Positions 33,383-40,680 of a stretch of 59,288 nucleotides of DNA are shown piece by piece; position 1 is the first letter of the stretch; each line of letters starts with the position of its first letter. Source of the stretch: Clostridiales bacterium (lineage in GTDB: Bacteria; Bacillota; Clostridia; Lachnospirales; Lachnospiraceae). The DNA lies in assembly GCA_020860715.1 (NCBI GenBank), contig JAJBTU010000002.1, positions 1 to 59,288 on the forward strand, in the 5' to 3' direction. Under the pieces are notes generated by a model. The model was not told the DNA's origin and made no database searches. It saw nothing but the letters and a program-made list of their open reading frames with translations. The translations under genes and the position numbers were made by a program.

Positions 33383-33895
33383 TCACAGCAGTTCTTTCAG
33401 GATAAACTCGTAGATACTCTGGCTGTGTTCCCGCCAGCTGCGGCAGGCTTTTTTTGCGTGCTCTTCATTCGGCACGGTGATGGTCAGGTCGATGGGGTTG
33501 GAATATTTATCCTTTACCACACAGCGCACGGAATAGTCTCCGGTCGTGTTTTTATAGTAATCCGCAAGCACCGAGACTTCATCGTGCATCTGGATTTTGT
33601 TTTCCTGCATATACTGGTCGATCTCCTCGCGGATGGAAGAGGCGATGCGTGAGTGGAAATACTTCAGCGCCTCGGCGCCGGCCTCTGTAATGTGATAATA
33701 GGAGCAGTTGCGCACCGTCTCGACGCGCACCATCTGTCCTTCTTCCAGATCGGCGAACACGGACTGAAGAGTAAAATAGTTGGTGTAGCCTTTCTCCAGG
33801 ATAAAGTCCGAGATCTGTGCTTTTGTCAGCGGAAAATCCGTTTTATCAAGCATATACAGGACGATCAGTTTATAAAGTGAAACCGGTTCAGACAT
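33383..33895 (-). CDS. DUF4364 family winged-helix-like regulator
   Basis: 170 residues, typical of DUF4364, a Clostridia family with a PadR/MarR-like N-terminal winged helix (LIVLYMLDKTDFPLTKAQIS, then GYTNYFTLQSVFADLEEGQMV) and a C-terminal alpha/beta part ending WREHSQSIYEFILKEL. It is probably a transcriptional regulator; the target is not known. ATG 33895 follows GGAAAGGAGTACACCA. It lies upstream of the two-component genes on the same strand with a 132-base gap. Confidence 0.88.
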   Translation of the reverse strand: MSEPVSLYKLIVLYMLDKTDFPLTKAQISDFILEKGYTNYFTLQSVFADLEEGQMVRVETVRNCSYYHITEAGAEALKYFHSRIASSIREEIDQYMQENKIQMHDEVSVLADYYKNTTGDYSVRCVVKDKYSNPIDLTITVPNEEHAKKACRSWREHSQSIYEFILKELL

Positions 33896-33951
33896 TGGTG
33901 TACTCCTTTCCAGCTGTATGTTACAGGATTGGAACCTTTTGGTATGTTTCC

Positions 33952-33980
33952 AGTATATCATCGGAAAAGAATTTCGTAAA
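33952..33980 (-). promoter_or_regulatory. Promoter of the DUF4364 gene
   Basis: On the minus strand TTTACG (33980-33975), 17-base spacer, TATACT (33957-33952). Confidence 0.65.
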
Positions 33981-34054
33981 GTGACAATATCGGCGGTATT
34001 TGCGCTGTGTCTGCGCATAGAGGGAAACTTTAGAGAAAAAATAAGATAGAAAAG

Positions 34055-34083
34055 TTGAAACCTCGGAAATGTCATGCTATACT
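34055..34083 (+). promoter_or_regulatory. Promoter at the head of the polysaccharide locus
   Basis: TTGAAA (34055-34060), 17-base spacer, TATACT (34078-34083), about 85 bases before the first gene. No other convincing promoter was seen before 51 kb, so it may drive much of the locus. Confidence 0.65.
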
Positions 34084-34169
34084 TATGTCTTGGTTGAACG
34101 ACAGAGCGGTCATGGCTCCCTGAGGGCAGCCGTATTGACCACATCAGGGGAGAAAACGGGGATTAAGAT

Positions 34170-34841
34170 ATGGATGAAGAAAAGAAAACGCTAGGGCGTG
34201 CAAAGATATATACGGGAGAGACGGAGAATCAGGGAATCAGCCGGACGCAGTCCGGCACGGACGCCCGGCAGACGGCGGATCCCAAAATATCCGACAGAAC
34301 ATCATCTGGCAGAACAACTTCCGACAGAACTTCTTCCGGAAGGGGATCTTCCGGCAGAGGCGCCGACGGCTCAGCGGCCAGCGGTACGTCCGTCAAAACG
34401 GCGGCTGAGGGCGGCACGGATCATGCGGCGGCGGGCGACAGGCGCAGCCGGCGCGCGGAACCCATCGGGACAAGGCCGAAAGAGCATCTGGCGGAAGAAT
34501 CGGGGCGCAGACGGAAGGATATGGAGACTGATGCGAAGATGCGCAAACTGTGGGCGCTTTTCGGTGTGTTGGTTGTCATCCTTGTTGCCGCGATTATATA
34601 TGAGATCGTATTGGGACATGCGAATGTGGAGACCGGGTCGCAGCGCATGAATCAGGTTTCAGAGGAGACGGAACAGCCCAAGGAGACGGAACAGCCCAAA
34701 GAGACGGAACAGACCGGTGAGGCGGAGAGTGAGGAGGAGACTTCCGCGGATTCGGATTCCAATGGGGAAGACGGAAGTACCGCGGATGCGGATGTTATAT
34801 CTGTCTCCGACAGCAGCACGCTTGCGGGGCTGAACGACTGA
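34170..34841 (+). CDS. Single-pass membrane protein with low-complexity arms
   Basis: 223 residues with no recognised domain. A cytosolic N-terminal arm of about 125 residues contains imperfect SDRTSSGR-type repeats and many Arg/Gly/Ser. One membrane helix follows (LWALFGVLVVILVAAIIYEIV), then an acidic outer arm with ETEQPKETEQPKETEQ, encoded by 18-base repeats. Topology resembles that of the deacetylase gene that follows, and it opens the surface-polysaccharide locus. Possibly a scaffold or regulator for the cell envelope; function unknown. Confidence 0.7.
   Translation: MDEEKKTLGRAKIYTGETENQGISRTQSGTDARQTADPKISDRTSSGRTTSDRTSSGRGSSGRGADGSAASGTSVKTAAEGGTDHAAAGDRRSRRAEPIGTRPKEHLAEESGRRRKDMETDAKMRKLWALFGVLVVILVAAIIYEIVLGHANVETGSQRMNQVSEETEQPKETEQPKETEQTGEAESEEETSADSDSNGEDGSTADADVISVSDSSTLAGLND
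34665..34718 (+). repeat. 18-bp tandem repeat (x3) in the membrane protein gene
   Basis: Units at 34665, 34683 and 34701 of GAGACGGAACAGCCCAAG, the last diverging; it encodes ETEQPK repeats in the outer acidic arm. Confidence 0.9.
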
Positions 34842-34895
34842 CAAAATGAGAAAATCCGGGCATGGCCGGGGAAGAACGGTACTGTCTGGCTGTAA

Positions 34896-34945
34896 TGGGA
34901 AAGACTGGGAAAGACTGAGAAAGACTGGGAAAGACTGGGAAAGAC
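34896..34945 (+). repeat. 10-bp tandem repeat (x5) in front of the deacetylase gene
   Basis: Five units of TGGGAAAGAC (the third TGAGAAAGAC) from 34896 to 34945, ending 2 bases before the AAGGAGGG of the gene at 34959. It lies in the leader and could alter spacing or expression by slippage. Confidence 0.95.
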
Positions 34946-34958
34946 GAAGGAGGGACTG

Positions 34959-36662
34959 ATGGGAGATCGGGATTATAACCCGCAGGAGCGGCGCGCACAA
35001 CGGCGGAAGCATGAGCTGATTATGAAATGCGTCATTTCCGTACTGGTACTTGCTGTGGTTGTTATGCTGGCTTTGCTGGTGAAGGAAGTGGCGATTCCGG
35101 AGATTGTGAAGCTGACGGCTCATGAGAAGAACAGCTCCTCTCTGAATGAAACAGCGGATGCAGGCATTCTTTTATCTGAGACGGAAGATAAAGACGGGGC
35201 AGAGACAGAAACTCTGACCGGGAACGCGGATGGCACAGCCGGGGAGGATGCGGAGAATACAGCCACCGCCGCCGAAGGCAGTACGGAGGACTCCGGCGGG
35301 GATTCCGATACGGTTTCTTCGGCGGAAGAGATGGAGATTGACGCGGTGCTGATGGAGGCGGAGACGCTTGCGGCCATGTATGACTATGACGAAGCAGTTG
35401 CGTGTGTGCAGGCTTCCGAGTATTATGAGACAAGTGAGCTGCTCCAGCAGGCGGCGGCCAGCTACGAGAAGACAAAAGCGGACTGCGTTTCCTGGTCGCC
35501 GGATGAGGTGACGCACATCTTTTTCCATATGATTATCTGGGACGCGGCGAAAGCATTTGACGGAGACCTCTACGCAGAAGGATACAACCAGTATATGGTG
35601 ACGATGGACGAGTTCTCGGCTATCATGCAGACCATGTACGACGAAGGCTATGTGATGGTCAGCATGCACGACATGTGTGAGGTGAACGAGGACGGCACGG
35701 TGACGCGTAAGGAGATCCTGCTGCCGGAAGGGAAGACACCGTTTGTGCTTTCACAGGATGATGTGAATTATTACCATTATATGGATGGAGACGGATTTGC
35801 ATCGCGGCTGGTCCTTGACGAAAACGGCGATGTCAAGGCGGAGTACCTGGAAGATGACGGTACGGTATCAGTGGGGGATTACGATCTGGTCCCGTGGATT
35901 GATACCTTTGTGGATCTGCATCCTGATTTTACCTACCATGGGCACAAAGGTACGATTGCCCTGACCGGTTACGAGGGAGTTCTGGGTTATCGGACGGATG
36001 AAGTCTATCTGACGCGGGATGAAGACCGTCTGACGAGCTGGCAGAAAGAATATCTGGAGGAAAATCCGGATTTTGATGAGGAAGCCTGGCAGAATGAGGT
36101 GGATTCTGCTGCGGCTGTCGCGGAAGCGCTGAAAGCGGACGGATGGGAGTTCGCAAGCCATACCTGGGGGCATATCGATCCGATCGCGAAAGGACTGGAA
36201 GGCCTGCAGACGGACACGGAGCGCTGGAAGAACAATGTTGAGACGATCGTCGGGGAGACGGATATCATTGTCTTTGCCTTTGGCGCGGATATCAGCGACT
36301 GGACGGAGTATTCCGAGGACAATGAGTATTATATTTATCTGAAAGAGCAGGGATATCATATTTTCTGCTGTGTGGATTCGACCCGGTACTGGGTGCAGTT
36401 TAATGGTACTTCCATGCGTATGGGCCGCAGGGATATCGACGGCTATCGTATGTATTACAATGCGGATTTGCTTTCAGATCTGTTCAATGTCAGTGATGTG
36501 TGGGATTCCCTGCGCCCGGATACGGTGGCGGAGCTCTCCGAATACGCCGGAACCATGAGCTCAGAGTACACGTCGAACTCCGGCAGTTCAGATTCCGAAT
36601 CCGCGGATTCGGCGGCTGATGCTGAAGAGCCGTCTTCAGAAACAGAAGAAACCGTTTCCTGA
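34959..36662 (+). CDS. Membrane-anchored polysaccharide deacetylase family protein
   Basis: 567 residues. A short basic cytosolic tail and one membrane helix (about 22-42) anchor it. A disordered Thr/Glu/Ala-rich stalk (50-125) follows, then a small helical region and a NodB-like domain from about 185. The NodB motif appears as LSQDDVNYYHY with the paired Asp, and the second motif as SHTWGH with the H-x3-H metal pair, so a metal-dependent N- or O-deacetylase is plausible. Long inserts separate the motifs, as in a divergent clostridial branch. The C-terminus is again Ser/Glu-rich. AAGGAGGG precedes the ATG. It probably trims acetyl groups on the wall or the glycan of this locus. Confidence 0.82.
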   Translation: MGDRDYNPQERRAQRRKHELIMKCVISVLVLAVVVMLALLVKEVAIPEIVKLTAHEKNSSSLNETADAGILLSETEDKDGAETETLTGNADGTAGEDAENTATAAEGSTEDSGGDSDTVSSAEEMEIDAVLMEAETLAAMYDYDEAVACVQASEYYETSELLQQAAASYEKTKADCVSWSPDEVTHIFFHMIIWDAAKAFDGDLYAEGYNQYMVTMDEFSAIMQTMYDEGYVMVSMHDMCEVNEDGTVTRKEILLPEGKTPFVLSQDDVNYYHYMDGDGFASRLVLDENGDVKAEYLEDDGTVSVGDYDLVPWIDTFVDLHPDFTYHGHKGTIALTGYEGVLGYRTDEVYLTRDEDRLTSWQKEYLEENPDFDEEAWQNEVDSAAAVAEALKADGWEFASHTWGHIDPIAKGLEGLQTDTERWKNNVETIVGETDIIVFAFGADISDWTEYSEDNEYYIYLKEQGYHIFCCVDSTRYWVQFNGTSMRMGRRDIDGYRMYYNADLLSDLFNVSDVWDSLRPDTVAELSEYAGTMSSEYTSNSGSSDSESADSAADAEEPSSETEETVS

Positions 36663-36748
36663 AAGCGTGACGGATATGGAAATACGGCATGGGCCGGACA
36701 CCGGGGCCTGCTGTGCCGGACAGGATAAAAAACAGACGGAGGAATGGT

Positions 36749-37831
36749 ATGAGAACGTATCTGGTAACAGGGGGAGCCGGGTTCATCGGTTCCAATTATA
36801 TTCACTATATGTTCCGCAAATACGGAGAAGAGATCCGCATCATCAATGTGGACAAGCTGACCTACGCGGGCAATCTGGAGAATCTGCGGGATGTGGAGAA
36901 CCGGCCGAATTATACATTTATCCGTGCGGATATCTGCGATTCGGCAGCGATCAACCGCGTTTTTGAAGAGAACGACATTGATCGTGTCGTGCATTTTGCC
37001 GCGGAAAGCCATGTGGACCGGAGCATCCGTGATCCGGAGATATTTGTGAAAACGAATGTGCTCGGTACACTCGTGATGCTGAATGCGGCGAAGGCTGCCT
37101 GGGAGCTGCCGGACGGCTCATTTAAGGAAGATAAAAAATTTCTTCATGTCTCGACGGATGAGGTGTACGGCTCGCTGGAGAACGAAGGGGAATATTTTTA
37201 TGAGACGACGCCTTATGCGCCCCACAGTCCGTATTCTGCAAGCAAAGCGTCTTCGGATATGCTGGTAAAAGCCTATATGGATACCTATCATTTCCCGGCA
37301 AATATCACCAACTGCAGCAACAACTACGGCCCGTACCAGTTCCCGGAAAAGCTGATCCCGCTGATCATCAACAATGCGCTGCAGGGCAAGCCGCTCCCGG
37401 TATACGGCGACGGAAAAAATGTCCGTGACTGGCTCTATGTGGAGGATCACGCGAAAGGCATCGACATGGTGCAGGAGAAAGGCCGTCTGTTTGAGACCTA
37501 CAACATCGGCGGACATAATGAGAAGCAGAACATCCAGATCATCCATATCATTCTGGATACCCTTAAGGAGATGCTGCCGGATGATGATCCGCGGAAAGCG
37601 CACATCAATGAAGACCTGATCACCTATGTGACGGATCGCAAGGGACATGACCGCCGCTACGCGATCGCGCCGGACAAGATCCGTGCTGAGGTTGGCTGGG
37701 AGCCGGAGACGAAGTTTGAGGACGGCATTCGGCTTACTATCCGCTGGTTTTTTGAACACGAGGACTGGATGGCGAACGTGACCAGCGGCGATTACCAGAA
37801 TTATTACGACGAGATGTATAAGAACCGCTGA
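36749..37831 (+). CDS. rfbB: dTDP-glucose 4,6-dehydratase
   Basis: 360 residues, short-chain dehydrogenase fold. The NAD motif GGAGFIG is at 8-14; the catalytic STDEVYG (Thr-Asp-Glu) and YSASKASSD (Tyr-x3-Lys) are intact. It converts dTDP-glucose to dTDP-4-keto-6-deoxyglucose, step 2 of dTDP-L-rhamnose synthesis. ATG 36749 follows ACGGAGGAATGGT; the open frame extends 20 codons upstream without need. rfbC follows, but rfbA and rfbD are not in this window. Confidence 0.96.
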   Translation: MRTYLVTGGAGFIGSNYIHYMFRKYGEEIRIINVDKLTYAGNLENLRDVENRPNYTFIRADICDSAAINRVFEENDIDRVVHFAAESHVDRSIRDPEIFVKTNVLGTLVMLNAAKAAWELPDGSFKEDKKFLHVSTDEVYGSLENEGEYFYETTPYAPHSPYSASKASSDMLVKAYMDTYHFPANITNCSNNYGPYQFPEKLIPLIINNALQGKPLPVYGDGKNVRDWLYVEDHAKGIDMVQEKGRLFETYNIGGHNEKQNIQIIHIILDTLKEMLPDDDPRKAHINEDLITYVTDRKGHDRRYAIAPDKIRAEVGWEPETKFEDGIRLTIRWFFEHEDWMANVTSGDYQNYYDEMYKNR

Positions 37832-37909
37832 GAAAGGCAGAACGCAATGCGTCCGGCAACAGTGGGAAATGGATTTGAATGAGAAAAGAACAGACGGAGG
37901 AATGTGTAA

Positions 37910-38515
37910 TTGAGTACGATAAAAGCGGGAAAACTGACCGTGGAGACCTGCGTGGCTTACGGGACCGACGGAGTCGAGATCGAGGGCCTGAAGGTTATCA
38001 CACCGACCGTGTTCGGGGATGCGCGCGGTTATTTCATGGAGACTTACAACTATAACGATTTTAAGCTGGCGGGGATCGACCAGACCTTTGTGCAGGACAA
38101 TCAGTCCGCTTCCAGGAAAGGCGTGCTGCGCGGCCTTCATTTTCAGAAGCAGTTTCCGCAGGACAAGCTGGTGCGCGTGGTGAGCGGCAGGGTGTTTGAT
38201 GTGGCGGTCGATCTGAGGAAAGGTTCACCGACGTTTGGAAAATGGTTCGGCGTGGAACTTTCCGCGGAGAATAAAAAGCAGCTTTTTATTCCGAAAAATT
38301 TCGCTCACGGATTTCTGGTCCTCTCGGATCATGCGGAGTTTACTTATAAATGTACGGATTTCTACCATCCGGACGATGAGGGCGGCCTTCGCTATGATGA
38401 TCCGGAAATTGGCGTAGCATGGCCGATTCCGGAGGGAATGGAATTGATCATGACAGAGAAAGACCGCTGCTGGGGAACGCTGGCTGAATATGGAAAACAG
38501 CAGGACAGATCGTAA
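37910..38515 (+). CDS. rfbC: dTDP-4-dehydrorhamnose 3,5-epimerase
   Basis: 201 residues, cupin fold. Conserved LRGLHFQ (catalytic His region), RVVSGRVFDVAVDLRKGSPT and the tyrosine/Asp segment AEFTYKCTDFY are present. It epimerises C3 and C5 on the path to dTDP-L-rhamnose. The start is a TTG at 37910 with ACGGAGG 9 bases upstream. The N-terminus has about 25 extra residues before the conserved EGLKVITPTVFGDARGYF. The stop codon lies inside the dispersed palindrome at 38511. Confidence 0.94.
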   Translation: MSTIKAGKLTVETCVAYGTDGVEIEGLKVITPTVFGDARGYFMETYNYNDFKLAGIDQTFVQDNQSASRKGVLRGLHFQKQFPQDKLVRVVSGRVFDVAVDLRKGSPTFGKWFGVELSAENKKQLFIPKNFAHGFLVLSDHAEFTYKCTDFYHPDDEGGLRYDDPEIGVAWPIPEGMELIMTEKDRCWGTLAEYGKQQDRS

Positions 38516-38539
38516 CCGTGAAGGTACCGCACAGTTACG
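38511..38539. repeat. Dispersed palindromic element, copy 2
   Basis: GTAACCGTG (38512-38520) and CACAGTTAC (38530-38538) flank AAGGTACCG; it shares about 22 of 25 core bases with 32481-32510. It overlaps the rfbC stop codon and lies before the ABC permease gene. Confidence 0.75.
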
Positions 38540-38567
38540 ATAGAGCGCGATTAGGGGACTTGACTTT

Positions 38568-39380
38568 ATGAAGGATATACTGACACTGGCGACGGATGTG
38601 GTTCATAGCCGCCGCATGATTTTAAAGCTTGCGAAAAATGATTTTCGAAAAAAATTCGCCGGCTCCTATTTTGGCTTTGTATGGGCATTTGTGCAGCCTG
38701 TGATTACGGTCCTGGTCTACTGGTTTGTGTTCGAGGTGGGATTCCGCTCCTCAGACACCTCCCTTCCGGTACCGTTTTTGCTTTATCTGGTAGCCGGTAT
38801 CGTGCCGTGGTTCTTTTTTCAGGATGCCTGGAACGGCGGGACGAACTCCCTGATCGACTACGACTATCTGGTGAAAAAGGTCGTCTTCAATATCAGTGTG
38901 CTTCCGATCGTGAAGATGGTGTCCGCTCTGTTTGTGCATCTGTTTTTTGTCATCTTTATCATTGTGCTTTACTGTTTTTACGGACATTATCCGACGGTTT
39001 ATTATCTGCAGCTGATTTATTATACGTTTGGATTGTCTTTGCTCACGCTCGGCCTGGTCTATATGACAAGCGCTGCGGCTGTTTTTGTCCGGGATCTGAC
39101 GCAGGTCATCAATATTATCCTGCAGGTAGGCGTGTGGATGACGCCGATCATGTGGGTGGCGGAGGAACGGCTGGTAAATTATCCGCTGCTCGCGAAGATC
39201 CTGAAGCTGAATCCGATCTATTATGCGGTAGCCGGATATCGGGATGCGTTCATCTATCATCACTGGTTCTGGGAGCGGCCGCTCTGGACGCTGTACTTCT
39301 GGTGTTTCACGATTGTGGTACTGCTGGTCGGACTCTGGTTTTTCCGCAAGATGCGCGCGCTCTTTGCGGACGTACTGTAA
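38568..39380 (+). CDS. ABC polysaccharide exporter permease (Wzm/TagG type)
   Basis: 270 residues with six membrane helices of the ABC-2 export family. Starts KNDFRKKFAGSYFGFVWAFVQP, the typical interface helix and first membrane segment. VWMTPIMW and the LNPIYYAVAGYRDAFIY loop near the end are hallmark residues of the Wzm/TagG/RfbA group. It forms the channel with the ATPase at 39393 and exports a lipid-linked glycan across the cytoplasmic membrane. Gap to the ATPase gene is 12 bases. Confidence 0.94.
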   Translation: MKDILTLATDVVHSRRMILKLAKNDFRKKFAGSYFGFVWAFVQPVITVLVYWFVFEVGFRSSDTSLPVPFLLYLVAGIVPWFFFQDAWNGGTNSLIDYDYLVKKVVFNISVLPIVKMVSALFVHLFFVIFIIVLYCFYGHYPTVYYLQLIYYTFGLSLLTLGLVYMTSAAAVFVRDLTQVINIILQVGVWMTPIMWVAEERLVNYPLLAKILKLNPIYYAVAGYRDAFIYHHWFWERPLWTLYFWCFTIVVLLVGLWFFRKMRALFADVL

Positions 39381-39392
39381 AAGGAGATTATT

Positions 39393-40670
39393 TTGGAGAA
39401 TCAGGCTGCGATCTGTTTGGATCATGTAACAAAAATATACCGGCTGTATGATAAGATCACCGACCGGCTGTTTGATACGCTGGGGCTTGCGCGGAAGAAA
39501 CGCTATCGGGAGCACTATGCGCTCCGGGATGTCAGCTTTACCGTGGAAAAGGGCGAGACCATCGGCATCATCGGTACGAACGGCGCCGGAAAATCAACGA
39601 TTCTGAAGATCATTACCGGCATATCGAGCCCGACATCCGGAAAGGTAACGGTGAATGGCCGGATTTCGGCGCTGCTGGAACTGGGCGCCGGATTTAATAA
39701 AGAGTATACCGGGATTGAAAATGTTTATCTGCAGGGGACGATTGCCGGGCTTTCTGATCAGGAGATTGAAGAACGGCTGCCGGCCATTCTGGAATTTGCC
39801 GACATCGGAGAATTTGCGAATCAGCCGGTCCGCACTTATTCAAGCGGCATGTTTGTGCGCCTGGCCTTTGCTGTGGCGATCAATGTGGATCCCGAAATTC
39901 TGATCGTGGATGAAGCGCTCTCGGTCGGGGATGTCTTTTTCCAGTCAAAATGCTACCGAAAATTCGAGGACTTTAAAAAGGCGGGGAAGACGATTCTTTT
40001 TGTCAGTCATGATCTGGGCAGCGTCAGCAAATACTGTGACCGTGTGGTATTACTGGATCACGGCGATGTCGCGGGGATTGGCTCCTCCAAGGACATGATT
40101 GACCTCTATAAGCAGCTTCTCGTGCATCAGGGACCTGACACAGTACAGAAAGCCTCCCTTTTGGACGGCGGTGAGAGCGCGGACGGAGAACCGCACTGGC
40201 TGGGACTGCAGGATATGAACCCGAACGCGCTGGAATACGGCGACCGCCGTGCGGAGATGATCGGTTTTATGGTGCTGGATGAAAACGGCCTGCCGACGAC
40301 AACGATCGAGAAAGGCTCCACCTTTACCATGAAGATACGGGCCCGGTATAATGAAGATATCATCGATCCGATTTTCGCGTATACGATCAAGGACACGCGC
40401 GGAACCGAGATCACCGGTACCAATACCATGTATGAGAGAACCGCAATTTTGCCCCCGAAAAAGGGGGATGTGGACGTTGTCTCTTTTACGCAGAAAGCGG
40501 ACCTGCAGGGGGGCGAATATCTGATCTCTTTTGGACTGACCGGCTATGACGGATGCGATTTTGTCGTCTATCACCGATTGTACGATGTGTGCGGTCTGGC
40601 AGTAGTGTCCGCGAAAAATACGGTCGGCTTTTACGATATGAACTCGGAGATTACAGTCGAGCGGGAGTGA
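39393..40670 (+). CDS. ABC polysaccharide exporter ATPase with C-terminal Wzt domain
   Basis: 425 residues. The ATPase part (1-245) has Walker A GTNGAGKST (61-69), signature YSSGMFVRLAFA, Walker B ILIVDEALSVGD and the H-loop VSHDLGS. Residues about 270-420 form a beta-sandwich-like Wzt C-terminal domain (IGFMVLDENGLPTTTIEKGS, then GGEYLISFGL). In O-antigen systems such as E. coli O9a, this domain binds the modified non-reducing end of the finished chain and licenses export. TTG start at 39393 with AAAGGAGA just before. It is followed by a methyltransferase-kinase fusion, which fits that scheme. Confidence 0.93.
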   Translation: MENQAAICLDHVTKIYRLYDKITDRLFDTLGLARKKRYREHYALRDVSFTVEKGETIGIIGTNGAGKSTILKIITGISSPTSGKVTVNGRISALLELGAGFNKEYTGIENVYLQGTIAGLSDQEIEERLPAILEFADIGEFANQPVRTYSSGMFVRLAFAVAINVDPEILIVDEALSVGDVFFQSKCYRKFEDFKKAGKTILFVSHDLGSVSKYCDRVVLLDHGDVAGIGSSKDMIDLYKQLLVHQGPDTVQKASLLDGGESADGEPHWLGLQDMNPNALEYGDRRAEMIGFMVLDENGLPTTTIEKGSTFTMKIRARYNEDIIDPIFAYTIKDTRGTEITGTNTMYERTAILPPKKGDVDVVSFTQKADLQGGEYLISFGLTGYDGCDFVVYHRLYDVCGLAVVSAKNTVGFYDMNSEITVERE

Positions 40671-40680
40671 ATGTCTGCGC

